Shown here: piece after piece, positions 21,096 through 33,189 of the stretch
How the letters are laid out: the number at the start of each line of letters is the position of its first letter
How positions within the stretch are numbered: the stretch's first letter is position 1
Assembly (NCBI GenBank): GCA_017591395.1
Contig: WEDG01001369.1
Location: 1 to 64,000, forward strand
DNA from: Schistocephalus solidus
Lineage: Eukaryota; Platyhelminthes; Cestoda; Diphyllobothriidea; Diphyllobothriidae
Length of the DNA: 64,000 nt
Direction: 5' to 3'
The notes under the pieces: generated by a model
The model's input: the letters and a program-made list of their open reading frames with translations, nothing else
Told to the model about the DNA's origin: nothing
Database searches by the model: none
Program-made: the position numbers and the translations under genes

Positions 21096-21689
21096 TTGGG
21101 CTGGAGCCTCCAAGCCTAGACCTCACTCGCAATCCTTAAAAGCAGCGCAGCCCAAACCTTAGCACTGTAGCATTAGCGGTGATGCCAACCCTAAGGAAGA
21201 AAAGAATTAACATCACTTACCGATGATTCACTGATTGAATATAAAAGCCTAAAATTGCACCAACCATATAGAGTATACCTGCCCAAAAGGTTTGCCAAAA
21301 GACCGAAAGCCTAACCGTGAACACACAGTTAATCTCTAGCTGGATTAGTAATATCACGAAACGACACTTAATCAATAAATCAAAACGCAGATCTTTAAAA
21401 CAAAATAACTCAAAATCCTAACCTTGTAAATAAACGTAATGCATAAGCATCCTAACCACATAAACATGGTAGTGTATTCGTATGTGTAGTCGAAGGGAAA
21501 AATTTGTGGGAAAAGGGGACAAGGTGAAAGCAGACCATGTAAACGAGACCATGTCAAGGCAAAACATCCTCTACCAAGCGTATTAGGCATAATCGAAATG
21601 TTGTTTGAACCTCCAAAACAGAAACCAATTTGCCTCTAAACTAAAGTAATGCGTGACCGGACTTAACGGACTGTGGGACAGATGTAGAG

Positions 21690-22385
21690 TAAACGTTAGC
21701 ATGCAATGTCATCGATCAAGCGGCTGAGCTGGTGGAAGGCAGCTGTCATCAGGTAATGGAGCATAATGTCTGGGAGAAGGAAAAGGAGAAGGTGCAAAAT
21801 GTGGGGAGGGGTAGTTAAGATCAGCTCCAAGCCATTCAACACCTAACCACCGAAAGGAAGGCTACCCTACCTAAAAGCCCTCCCAAATCTATTTAAACAG
21901 ACACACTGTTCCGCAGGACGTTGCAAACGTAAAGTGGCATTTGGCCAAGAACGAAGGTCTATGTAAAGCAGCCGTTGTCTGGTTACCGGCCGCACCGACG
22001 GTCAGGGACAGTAAGAAGACGATTGCGCGAAGGTGGAAGTGTGGGTAGGCCACCCCACAAGCCGCACAACCACTGCAAGCGGAACCACCCTACCCCTAAC
22101 AGCCCCGCTAACCATCCACGCAAAGGTAGACGCTGAATCCTAACTCCACCCCCGCGAAACATGATGAGCAAGCAGACCATATAACCGCATGCCACATCGG
22201 CAGACAAACAAATGTTCCAGATAGTAGAAAAGCAAAGCAAACCCTCTCGCGACGATGAACCAAGAACAGAGAACCAAAAACAAAATCCCGTGATCTTAAA
22301 CTTCCCAAAACAACCTACTCTAAACATTTAAGTAGCAAACGTAAATGCAGTTTAATTGGGACCCCGCTAATGTGCTTCTACCGTA
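21690..22385. repeat. Family F repeat block, right copy
   Basis: The counterpart of 18040-18710: inverted for 21690-22070 and direct for about 22295-22380. 22160-22270 is direct relative to 19340-19830. The telomere-like array lies between the two copies. Confidence 0.65.
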
Positions 22386-22660
22386 CTTCTTTTACAAACC
22401 GATTTTACTACTTTAACGGGATGTTTTTGCACTTTCTACTTTTCCGATCTTCTTAGGAAAACTTAATTTCCTACCAGCGTGCTACTACCATCAATAATTC
22501 TCGCGTACTTCTATCTAAGGTCGTTCATTAGTAATTAAGAGTTTTCGTTTATACACTTGTGTTTCCTTACGATGGCTTTAGTGATTGTTTTCCCTGAATC
22601 TATAGTTGCCCTCTAAGGCGATTAATATGCAACATGGCGCCAACCAAATCAGTGAATATG

Positions 22661-23068
<408 letters not shown>

Positions 23069-23124
23069 CATTAAATACTGGAAGCGTTGTGCGATCAATT
23101 TTCTGTGGCAAATTAGCAAGCGTT

Positions 23125-23225
23125 TTTGTGCTGCAAATGAAGAGACTTGATTGCTGAAACAAGAGCTTTATTAGCCTAAAGTTTCGGTTTCTCACTCGAA
23201 TATATAATCAGAAACGAAGTCAGAT
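23125..23225 (-). repeat. PLE terminal repeat with decayed hammerhead motif
   Basis: The reverse strand has CTGATTA, a weak stem II, then GAAACTTTAGGC, followed by AATAAAGCTCTTGTTTC as in the other PLE ends. Core changes (GATTA for GATGA, CTTT for CGTC) predict no activity. The GAT tract abuts it. Confidence 0.5.
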
Positions 23226-23754
23226 AAGGTTATGGGATCGCTCAGGTGTTGCAGTATTGTAACCGCAGCGGAAAGGGTTGCCAATCTGTTCGATCAGTAA
23301 GTACGGGGAACGCATTCTCCCATTAATGTGCTTTGCATGAACTACCACTCTAATTTGAAGCTATGTGAAATGTAAGAGATTGTTTGTCTCTGGTACAACA
23401 GAATGTCACTGGAGGAAATGGCAAAGCTTACTGATAGAATGCCAAATATTGTGGTTGACAGATTAAACTGCTGCTCATATCTGTCGCTAGGAGATCAAAG
23501 GTGAATGGATACCGGAAAACCCAATAGAAACCAACGAGTCCGGATCCACAGAATGCCGTAAAAAACTGGTTGCCATCTTATAGTTGAAGAGGCACCAGCC
23601 GAAGAAACGATGTTCATTGAGTACAGAATTATCGAAACCACAGGTTACGTATTACTGGTTCATGGGTGCCTAGATTGTGTCGGTGCACCGAGGTAAGGTA
23701 CTTTTACATACTGAACCGAGATTCAGGGACGTCGATCCCAATACTTGAGCGTAA

Positions 23755-24180
23755 AGTAGAAGCAGCTTAAAACAATACATTCTGACGAATGACCAGCTTA
23801 CGAGCGACGTAATCAGACTGCATACGGTCACAACACCGTCAATCATTAGGAAAAATTACGTTAATTCGAATACAAATGCTTTCACCCAGCAAATGGAGAG
23901 GACCTGGTTAGACAAACAGATTCAAATTTTGACAAAAACCACCGAGTTCGGCAGCCTTTACTTCAGGGGCCCCTGAATGAACACGGCTGGTGTATTTGGA
24001 AAGGAGATGAAGACCACTTCGCAGCAATCCTACACTATATTAAAGGGAAATTAGTGGCTTATTTGTTTTTATTAACTTTGGATTTACTTTGCGCAAAATA
24101 GACGAAATATTCTTAAACAGATCCTGATTTTTAACCAGTACCCACTAGGGTAGGAATCACGCAATATTAGCATCCAATTT
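23755..24180 (+). repeat. Family J repeat, first unit
   Basis: Blocks 'acaatacattctgacgaatg', 'accgtcaatcattagg' with 'aaattacgtt', 'gaagaccacttcgcagc' and 'actagggtaggaatcacgc' recur in the same order at 24465-24660 and 25185-25265. A damaged tandem duplication. Confidence 0.6.
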
Positions 24181-24464
24181 TTCATGACTACACTGTATGC
24201 ACGAAATCGCCGATTTGAGGGGATTTCAGGCATTAGACCTCCCCCCCTCCGTCATAATTGCTCGCGTCCGAGGCACAACGTTGGAGGATACTGCAACTAC
24301 AGGTGTTGCATTATTAAAATATCGGTCCTTGCCAGGAAACTGGTGAATCAACGCTTTTGCTGTTAGCATTGGCTCCTCAAGTGAACACTCCCGTAAAATT
24401 GCGTCTTGTTTTGGTTGCCTGTCCACGCGATATACACGCACTCACACGCGCAAATATTAAGCAG

Positions 24465-25265
24465 GAAGCAGAAGTAGATTCAAAAATACATTTTGACGAA
24501 TGGCCACTTTATTAGAGACTGAATTAGGTTGGGTACGATCACAGAACCGTCAAGCACCAGGAAAATTACGTTGATGAAGACCGTATCGCAGCCATCCTAC
24601 CTGACATAACAAAGGTATTGGCTGCTTAATTTTTCTTACTTACTCCCGATTTAAATGTCGCAGTAAAGACGGCAGGGCAAGAACGTAATATGTGACCCAA
24701 CACCGGGGAGAAAGGATAGGTCAGCGAGTTATACGGAAACGGTGGTAAGAGTGTTTTTACGAATGGGGCTAAATTCTGAAAAGGAGAGCACCCATCTAAT
24801 TCTAACCCTATCCATTGTTATCGTCAGGGTTAGCACTCGTTGCCGGGTTAATACGGTCTCACAATTTTTCCCGAAAAAGTGTGCGGATTGCGAAATTGAG
24901 TAGATTTACCTCCCTTCGACCAATATGTGCGATATCATTCCTAGTTGACTTGACTCATTTTTATTTGGACCCCTGACGGTAGTAAGAATCAGGACAGATC
25001 TGCACGATCTTTCATTATCAAAGTAAAATGGGTGCATTTTGAAACTACTGCGGCGTCCTACTAGTCACCGCTGGGAAAGTTTCCATTTGACCCGATACTT
25101 CGGTCCTCCTACCGCCAACGAAATATTGTGTCTGCCGTTGGCATGCAGTACGGCCGCGTATTACGTTCTTGCCGATGGGGGATATTTAAAATTTGATTTT
25201 GATTTTTGAGCTGTACTCGCTAGGGTAGAAATCACGCTATATTAGCACTGATAACACAGCATTTG
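24465..25265 (+). repeat. Family J repeat, second unit (interrupted)
   Basis: 24465-24660 matches 23775-24085, and 25185-25265 matches 24110-24180. About 520 bases without counterpart lie between them. No coding capacity was recognised. Confidence 0.55.
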
Positions 25266-25429
25266 CGAATGAATGGACCTCTTTAACTTTCATTTTGCAT
25301 GTGTGCCCTATTTTCAGTAGCAAATTAACTAGAGATACTGCAGTCCCAAAACTCCGGCTTCTGAACACTCAAAGTGCTTTTCAATCCCCTGAGACAACAT
25401 TTGACAGTCTCAGAAGAAGAAGAGGTGAT

Positions 25430-26300
25430 CACTGGTCCTCGTGTTCATCACTGTGGTTCGTAGTTGATGCGATGGTTGCTTTTTGGTCTGTACCCAAGTC
25501 GTTAATTGCAGTGATTTCATCACCGTTGTCGATTCCTGGCGTGACAATTACTCGGCAATTTGGCTCACTGTCACCGGGACTACTGGTCACCCGCATCCTC
25601 CCCGCAATTTTGCCCTGACAAAATCGCCACACAGCATATGGTGCCGCAAGATCATTGCGCTTATAAATCGACTGCGGGTCAGAGAACCATGACTCAAGAG
25701 CTTAACGGCTCACGCGGTTGTCAGCCCTTGTGAGAATTTCGGCCTCGTCAACCATGAAGGTGTGGCCGGGTCTCGTCGCATGAGCTGTGACTTGAGAGTT
25801 AGTGTCATTCCTCTTCATTGCTGCCGCGTGCTCGGCCATTAGCGTGCGGAATAATCTCCCGGTTTATCCGACGTAGTTGCTTTGTCTGAGACTGCACCAG
25901 ATACGGTAACAGATTCCTTACGTTCCTTGCCTTGTTAGCGGGTATTTTGGCCTCATTATTTGGCACCTAATAATTGCACCTAGTCGGTGTGCAACTCCAA
26001 CTCCGAGTGATGTGAGAAGGCAGCTAACGGCTTCCGGGAACGTTCTTCACGTACCGTAGCGCTCGCGAAAATTGGGGACTACTGCGGTTCGGTCTGTCTC
26101 CTTAGTTGTGTTTGCAACTGTCGACAAAGTTGCGCGGGTAGCCGTTTGATCAGAACACCCGTCAAAGGTACTGCAATTTGGCAACCTTGCGTTCTGGTTT
26201 ACTGCAGCGGAAATAACGTATCAGCAAGTTCGATTTACAAACGGACACCGGTGCAGCTTCTTGTGTGACCTGTTTCCGCAAATTTTTGGAAAAGAGTTGT
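25430..26300 (-). mobile_element. Degenerate Penelope-like element, 3' coding part (GIY-YIG)
   Basis: On the minus strand from 26300 there are fragments related to the PLE at 39650-40200. First comes 'SNGYPRNFVD', then a VKNV-like connector. Next is the endonuclease region 'GRLFRTLMAEHAAAMKRNDT', followed by 'SQVTAHATRPGHTFM' and 'ILTRADNRVSR'. The open segment 25632-25429 continues the C-terminal tail. Stops and frame changes occur throughout. It belongs to the same family as the fold-back PLE at 38625-40680. Confidence 0.65.
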
Positions 26301-26549
26301 TTTTACGGTTAAAAAGTTGGAAATATTTGAACTGAGGGGACGTCAGGAGGGGTGACCCTCCTTAAACGCTAGAGTGGTCGTGACCCCCCATCACTGCATC
26401 GACGAGCAGACACATCGTCCTCTACAGATGGAGCAGGCAGGCTAAAAGGAAAACAAAACTTTTCAGAAACAAGGACATATACGGTGTATGGAATAAAGTC
26501 CATTACCAATTAATGGACCTCGTCAAATGTCATTCCGCATGTGAGCACT

Positions 26550-26676
26550 ATTATTGGGTCACGAGTTCGAACCTCAGGCGGGCACCGCCTGGGATTGGAT
26601 CTGACTGGCTGTTGACGGTTAGTGAACCAGAAATGGCCATTCCAGTCTCCCTTGTCTTTATCGGCTTTTTTCATCT
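26550..26676 (+). mobile_element. tRNA-derived SINE, copy A5 (5' truncated)
   Basis: Starts inside the tRNA-like head at the B box (acgagttcgaacctcagg) and keeps the body (agaaatggccattccagtct, then ccttgtctttatcgg). A CTA microsatellite follows as its tail. Confidence 0.75.
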
Positions 26677-26680
26677 CCGT

Positions 26681-26749
<69 letters not shown>
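26681..26749. repeat. (CTA)n microsatellite at SINE 3' end
   Basis: Sixty-nine bases of pure CTA repeats directly follow SINE copy A5. A leader-like fragment in minus orientation comes next (26755-26840). Confidence 0.97.
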
Positions 26750-27756
26750 GCCATTGTGCGGATTCTGGCGTGGCTCGAGAGAATGAGCCCCAAGGCAGAG
26801 CGGGAGGAGTGAGTTCCGTTAACGATCAATGAGCATTCGTCAACGAATGAGCATAATCGTTGTCACATTGACAGGAGTTCCTGTATTTCCAATGCTCCGA
26901 CTCCTGAACCCTAGGGATGCTTTGTCAATCCATCGGGATAACATCTGCAAGTTGGACCGTTGCGAATAACGACGCCGACGTCCATCGTGTGCCTCAGGCA
27001 GCGGGCTCAGCAACAACGCCTTGTGCATGAACCAGTTTATAATGAGAGGTTTCTGCACAGGATGGACCGCACTCCCTCTTCCCTCCTCAAACTTGCTTCG
27101 ATGTCAAGTCGACCTGTTCCTGACCTGTACAGTGTACCACCGGGTGGCAGTTGATTCAGACCGGCGAAAAATGCTCATGGACGAGCATTGTACTTACCAA
27201 GTTGCTCAAAATTCAAAAAACGACTACAGTGACAATCACTGCTTATTGCCAAAACCGCATGCCAGTGGACCAAAACCACTCTGTGATTTTCCTGCAGGTA
27301 GAATCCCGTTCTGGGGAATTCGAAAAACTGTCGACCGTGGATAGGCTTCAAAAACACTGAGGATAAAATAGGACAAGCTTATTTATGACAGGCAAAAATA
27401 TCGCAGGATGTGACACCCACACAGCATTTCGAAGCATCTCCAGTTCTCGGTTAACGCGCCCCTTAGCCATATTCTGGGCTGCCGATGGATTTGACCTTAG
27501 TAATGAACGCGAGTTGCGTGACCACTAACCATCCCCACCCTGTTGCTGGTCCCCTGAGGAACGACAAGGTGTTTGTGTGAACCCAATAAGTGAAATTTAA
27601 CTCGATTTCTCGCTCACAAAAAGACCGTATTCTCGCGAACCAACCCCTTGGAGGTCAAGTCGACTTCCCTCATTAAAAGTAATGAGGTCAGAATGTGACC
27701 TTAGCCATTCTAACACCTTCAAATTAGGGATTTTATGCGCTAAAACCAGCTCTGAT

Positions 27757-28138
27757 AGCTTTGTCAGTTGCGACCGGGAATATGATAAAAGTGCTCGGCT
27801 CACCGATCTGCTTAAGGAACATTTATGTTTCGCTTTGCACTGAAACTCAGACTAGATTACTCACAGGCTGTCGCATAGCGACGTGTAGAATATGTTGATA
27901 ATGTGGAACCGACAGAGAAAAGGGAGACCGGAATGGCTATTTCTGGCTTATTAGCCGTCATCAGCCAGTCATACCCAATCCAAAGTGTTGCACACGTTGG
28001 ATTCGAACCCGCGACCTTTGGTATTTGACTCGATCGGTCTACCATTGAGCCACGGGCTCGTTGTTTTGTCAGTTGTGATCGGGAATATGATGAAGTGTGG
28101 GGCTCACCGATCTGCTTAAGGAACATTTATGTTCCGTT
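27757..28138 (-). mobile_element. tRNA-derived SINE, copy A6 plus an extra leader
   Basis: 27897 to about 28138 is a minus-strand copy with body, tRNA-like head and leader. A second leader in the same orientation precedes it at 27757-27895 (ctcaccgatctgcttaagga). The head keeps B-box-like sequence near 28000-28010. Confidence 0.75.
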
Positions 28139-28350
28139 GTGTCTTTATCGGTTCCACATTATCAACATATGCTACACGTCGCTATGCGACTGCCTGTGAG
28201 TACTCTAGACTGAGTTCCAGGGCACAACGGAACATAAATGTTCCTTAAGCAGATCGGTGAGCCCCACACTTGGGATTGGGTATGACTGGCTGATGACGGC
28301 TAATAAGCCAGAAATGGCCATTACGGTCTCCCTTGTCTTTGTCGGTTCCA
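28139..28350 (+). mobile_element. SINE copy A7 lacking the tRNA head
   Basis: The leader (gtcgctatgcgactgcctgt to cagatcggtgagccccacac) runs straight into the body at 'ttgggattgggtatg'. The whole tRNA-related head of about 100 bases is missing. The body is otherwise well kept. Confidence 0.75.
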
Positions 28351-28652
28351 TTCCATCATATGCTACACGTCGCTATGCGACTGCCTGCTAGGGCTCTTGT
28401 CTGAGCTCTAGGGCAACGGAACATGCATGTTCCTTAAGCAGATGGGTGAGCCCCACACTATCATCATATTCCCGATCACAACTGACAAAACAACGAGCCC
28501 GTGGCTCAATGGTGAACGTTCGACTCAAATACCAAAGGTCGTGGGCTCGAATCCCAGGTGTGCCACACTTGGGATTGGGTATGACTGGCTGATGACGGCT
28601 AATAAGCCAGAAATGGCCATTCCGGTCTCCCCTTGTCTTTGTCGGTTCCATT
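28351..28652 (+). mobile_element. tRNA-derived SINE, copy A8 (near full length)
   Basis: Leader, head (cgtggctcaatggtgaacg, then gggctcgaatcccaggt) and body all occur in order in tandem with A7. The B-box-like site has one change (GGCTCGAATCC). An AT tract follows. Confidence 0.8.

Positions 28653-28654
<2 letters not shown>

Positions 28655-28695
<41 letters not shown>
28655..28695. repeat. (AT)n microsatellite at SINE 3' end
   Basis: About 41 bases of AT dinucleotide follow SINE copy A8 and abut a family C repeat. Confidence 0.95.
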
Positions 28696-28696
<1 letters not shown>

Positions 28697-28700
<4 letters not shown>

Positions 28701-28925
28701 ATGTCCGAATCACCCGACTCCATGTCCCGCACTTAATTATTTCAGAAATTATTTACCTGATTATTCTCTGGAGTCCATATACCAGAAACCGCATAGAGAA
28801 CGCTGGGGACCCACTGAGGAGCCGAACCCCTCGTTGCTGTGTCACGCAGCAACAGAAACATCGGCGAAACAGGTGTCTGGGCTTTAAGCTAGTACCTATG
28901 TCGGAAGTACGGTATAACGTCTTTG
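28697..28925 (+). repeat. Interspersed family C repeat
   Basis: Matches 43885-44120 over most of its length (cactgaggagccgaa, gtgtctgggctttaagctag, gtcggaagtacggtataacg). It contains an internal 'acttaattatttcagaaatt' block. No coding capacity. Confidence 0.7.
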
Positions 28926-29994
28926 CCATATATATAAGAAACCTTATACCATTTACATTGACGTGAAAAAAGACAGTTGTAGCATACATTTACCTGTTTG
29001 TTTTGGAAGTGAAGACATCCTGTAACGGAGGCATACAATTTTCATGTGCCATATATATCAGGAGAAATTTGGAACGCTGGCAAGTATAAATAATGTTGCT
29101 TAACTTTCAAAAAAATTAGCCTACTATGAAGCTCGCATTGCCGTGGACCATGGTCAAGTCAACGATACCGTCTTGCTCAGAAATCTAGTCGAGGGACTAA
29201 AATTGGTCCCTGAACGCACAGCCATTAGCTCCAAAAAAATTTGACTTAAAGGTGCTACTCTACCGTGATATACCATCCAGTGTCCTTGCCTTCTGGAATG
29301 GTTCGAGGCTGGAGATGGTCGAGGTTTTTGCGCGTAAGTTCCCATGTCAAGAGGGATAATCGGAGCGAAAAACTCACAGGGAACTTCTGTAAATCCTACA
29401 GGTCCTTTGATCTAGCTGAAACGTTAGGCAAAAAGTAAAAAGTAAAAATGCACTCAACTACGGCTTTACGACTGCGAATGTGGACTACTTACTAATACCG
29501 TCAACCAGAGGAAGGCTGAATTGCTTAACTACCAGCGTCTCGCTGCACTGACAGCATCCTAAACGGTAACTCATTCGCTGGCCGGAAACGTTTTGCGCCG
29601 ATAATGAAGTTCACGTTCGCTATCCCCGATGGCTTCGTTGCGCACTCTGTAAAGTTGAAGAGCAGCTCATCTGCAACCCCATTTGGCATTGACACTGTGG
29701 ATGTTGCCTGAAGGGACGAACATGTTAACTTCAGTTTAACCTGGCGTGAATTTTCAATTTGGTAGTGCTGGCTACCAGACTTTTAAGGTCAGGCGGGAAA
29801 TGGTGCTTGAGTGGATGATAGTAGGACAAAGACAGCGAGAGTTGAAGACATCGTGGTCTCTGCAGTCGGCCGCATCAGCACTTGCACTAGCTAGGACAAA
29901 GACAAACAAGGGAAAGGCCATTGTTGCCCGCCCGAGGCCTTGCAAATCAAGATTAAGTATGCTTTGCTGGTATTGCAACTTGCTTTTCCGATAA

Positions 29995-30235
29995 ATATGG
30001 CCAACAAAGACAAAGGAGTTTTGAATGGCAGTTTCTGGCTCGTTGGCCATTACCAGCCAGCCATACCTAAAACTAGTTGTGCACCACCCCAGGGTCAAAC
30101 TGGGAAATTTTAATCTGCCCATTATACTAGCCGCTATGCGGCTGCTTATGAGTGAGCCCCAGCGCAGAACGGGACGAGTGAGTCCCGTAACCAATCGGGG
30201 AGTGTTAATCAAACAGTTGGTTTTCAGTCATCAGA
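29995..30235 (-). mobile_element. Divergent tRNA-SINE copy A9 with leader-like part
   Basis: 29995-30110 is a decayed body and head in minus orientation (tggcagtttctggctcgttg). 30120-30235 resembles the leader ('ccgctatgcggctgc' and 'cagaacgggacgagtgagtc'). A 146-residue minus-strand frame crosses this copy and is not a gene. Confidence 0.6.
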
Positions 30236-30894
30236 CAGCGAGCTGGAGGGATCAGTGACGGTTATCGACCTCATTGCCAGTAAGTGTAAGTCTGGGAAAC
30301 TCTATTCGATATTCAGTGAAAAAAGATTGCGTGCTGGGTTCTCGGTCTTCAGAACCTGGTAATATTGGTGACTGAAACCGACTAATGCTTCATATAGAAG
30401 GTCTCCCTGTTTTCTTATACTGAATGACTACAGAATGAATACACCTTACCAGAAAACCTAGCTCGTGACTGTTTAACGTGTTCAACTTGGTGCAATTTGC
30501 CTGAAAGAAATGCAGCGGTAATGAAAAATAGGCAAAGTTCTCAAAGGACAAAGTAGTGAGCGTAAAAGGTAGCTTTCGATAAATTATCGTCAGACCTCTA
30601 AATGTACATCACAGTATAAATAAGTCATATATGTGGGAAAGTAGAACAAATCTTACGGTTGAGATGGTGGGGGAGGGGAAGGGAGAGAAAACAACATTGT
30701 GGTCCGTTTTCCGATCAACGTCTGAGGGATGGCAGCCGCAAGGACAGGTAAGTAGCAGCGTGCGGCTGAATTGGTGGCTTTCGACCATGGTAATTGCGAT
30801 GCCTGTATGGCGTTCATTTAGATGACCAGGACCGGTTTACGTAAACTAACTGTAGCCGCTTTTGTCATAGCCAGCAGAGGCTGTCCAAGGAATT

Positions 30895-31200
30895 TTAATT
30901 AGCTTGAGGGAACCTTTGAACTCACTTGGAAGGTATCTCTGGCATCTATGCGCTGACCTTTATCTACCACAGGCGTGAGAACGGAGCTTTTTGTGTTCTT
31001 GATTTGACCCTCTCCAAGCCGTGCTGGAGAGTGTTCTCTTATGCTTTTGGACAGATGCCGGCTCCTGTGACCAATATCTTCTACCCCACAGGAGCAAGTA
31101 AAGGAATAGATACACAAAGAGGTGGTCTGGGTAGGCAGTTTGTCCTTGCCATCTCCGTATAGGATGGGAGTAGTCGAGAACAGTACCTGGGTTTCAGTTG
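30895..31200 (-). mobile_element. PLE GIY-YIG endonuclease remnant
   Basis: The minus strand at 31117-30899 encodes MCIYSFTCSCGVEDIGHRSR and then HLSKSIREHSPARL. This resembles the PLE endonuclease block 'Y.C.CG..YIG.T.R.L..RI.EH'. The central YIG is DIG, and the RT part is not recognised upstream. A different PLE subfamily from the one at 38.6 kb, judging by the spacing and Cys pair. Confidence 0.5.
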
Positions 31201-31280
31201 TTGTTTGGGTTGTCGTTGTTTGGGTTGTTGTTGTTGGGTTTCAGTTGTTGTTTCAGTTGTTGTTTTCAGTTGTTGGCTTT
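31194..31280 (+). repeat. GTT-rich imperfect repeat
   Basis: Repeats of 'ttcagttgttgttt' and 'gggttgtcgttgttt' about 12-20 bases long. Confidence 0.8.
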
Positions 31281-31859
31281 TGATACAGCTTGACCTGGGC
31301 ACCTTCTTAAAAGTTCACATGCTGCCTCACCTTAAAATGGGACTCTGGTGAAAAGTCTTTTCTTGCTCGCAGTTTGCATGAGGGCTTTGATAATCTTTCG
31401 GTCATGTTCTTAGCAATAAAGCGATCACAATGTATTCTGCGAGGTCGTAAATATCAGAACAGTTTTCCTGATAATAAGTAAAAAGCTAAGTGGACAGCAA
31501 AGTCAGTCAATTACTGCTTTTTTATTTCCTCAGAAATTAATTGCCAACTTGGCGTCAATCCGTCTGAACTAAGGTCTATAGGCGCAGACCAACACTTGAT
31601 GTGTATATTTGGACAGAAGTCTATCAGCCACGGAGGGATAACTGTGTAATATCCATCAAAGTGCCAACAGGCAGCCAGTGGTAATTAGTGACGTCACATC
31701 GTACTCGCAGCTCAGATGCTAAGCCCAGACACATTTTTCGCCGATATTCTCCCGCTGCGGCTCATCAGTATACTAATTGAGTCAGAATGACAGGGCTCGT
31801 ATGTGGTGGTCCGTTCGGTAGGACAGGAGCACGGTTGGCATTACTCTAACTTCCAGAGA

Positions 31860-31980
31860 AATCAAGGTTAGGGTTAATCTTGTGATTGGTGCTAAGTTGA
31901 GCGGTTCCGGTAAGGTTGGGCTTAAGGGCAGCATTAGAGTTATGGTTAAGGTTTGGGTTAGTGTTAGGGTTTGAACATGG
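31860..31980 (+). repeat. Short degenerate TTAGGG-like stretch
   Basis: G-rich variants (gttagggtt, ggttaagg, gggttagtg) on the plus strand for about 120 bases; a smaller cousin of 19850-21095 in the opposite orientation. Confidence 0.55.
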
Positions 31981-32019
31981 AAACATATACCCTTCCTTAA
32001 ATTTAGTGCATTGCTTCTC

Positions 32020-32880
32020 ATACTACGGAGTGGGGGGTAGGGTGCCTTCCTATTCCTTTCTGGTGGTCGTGGGGGGGGATTACGTAAACAATCTCAACCT
32101 TTTGATCTCCATTAAACCAACATTCGAAATCAGCCTGGTGCTTTTCGTTCTTTAAATCCCAAGGGAGAATCGAGGTGCAAAACTATTTTTTGCGTGCATT
32201 TCAGATCACCCATTCAATTTCGACAAAGGAGGATGAACTCATGGTCGAGGGTTATCTCTACGTGTTTTTCTGATTGGACTTTTCAACTACTACAGACTAT
32301 TTCTGTCAGGAGTAAGAGACTGCAAGGAACCACTTGTTGAGTTTCGGATCTTTTAACCATATAGCGGGGGATGGGATGTGTTCCTGTATCCTTTATGGTG
32401 GCGGTGGGGGAAGGGGACAGGTCACGTAAACAATATTCACCCTTTGGTATCCCTTTCATCAACCTTTTAAACGTCGACTCGATGAGACTGGCTTAGTGGT
32501 TTTCGCAATTTTAATCCCCTCCTTATCGTAACCAAGGTCGCTGATCGAATTATTCTCTTCACATCAACTGCAATAGTATACCTTGATCTTTGACTGTCAC
32601 CTGTACTTCATTGTAGCCGTAGATCCACCCCCAAATCTGAAATAAGTTATGCAACTTTTAAGCAGGTTTTAGGCGGGTTTCTGACGGAACACTAGATCCA
32701 CGATGACTTCTCCTACTGCGCGTGGTTCAGATCACCTATTAAATTTCCACACAAGAGGATGAACTGAATAGGAGGAATGGTCAAATTTCAACACTAGTTC
32801 CTTATCGGATTAGGCTTTTGAACTCCAGCCAGATCTTATTAGCAGAGGAGACTGCAATAAACTAGGTGTCCATTGACGGA
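32020..32880 (+). repeat. Local tandem duplication
   Basis: 32020-32345 and 32355-32880 share ordered blocks: 'acgtaaacaat.tcaaccttt'-like, 'ttcagatcacccattcaatt' (32201) versus 'cagatcacctattaaattt' (32728), and 'aaggaggatgaact'. The second unit carries about 190 extra bases in the middle. Confidence 0.6.
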
Positions 32881-33189
32881 CGTTATAATCAGCACGACAG
32901 TTGGACCGCGATAGCCTGTCAGCGCATCGTGGTGGTTTGAAAACACCTCAGAGTATTTATGGTGAGCAATATACGTTTGTCTCGGCCTTCACAAACTCCG
33001 CTTTTGCTGTTGTAATGAAGTCGATCGAGGTAGCACCCGCAGTATATTGCTTCTTTCGTGTCGTGTCGTATTGAATCTACAAACTTCAGTCTGTAGCCCC
33101 CAGGGCTAAAATTCCATTTTTGTTTAAAAGAGGAGTTGTTGAGTAATTCAAGCTCTGCAGCATCGGTTTCCGTCCTACAGTCTTCCAAC

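Noticed and set aside
29772..30212. 146-residue minus-strand ORF
   Set aside because: It crosses a decayed tRNA-SINE copy in the same frame pattern as other copies; no independent protein signal.
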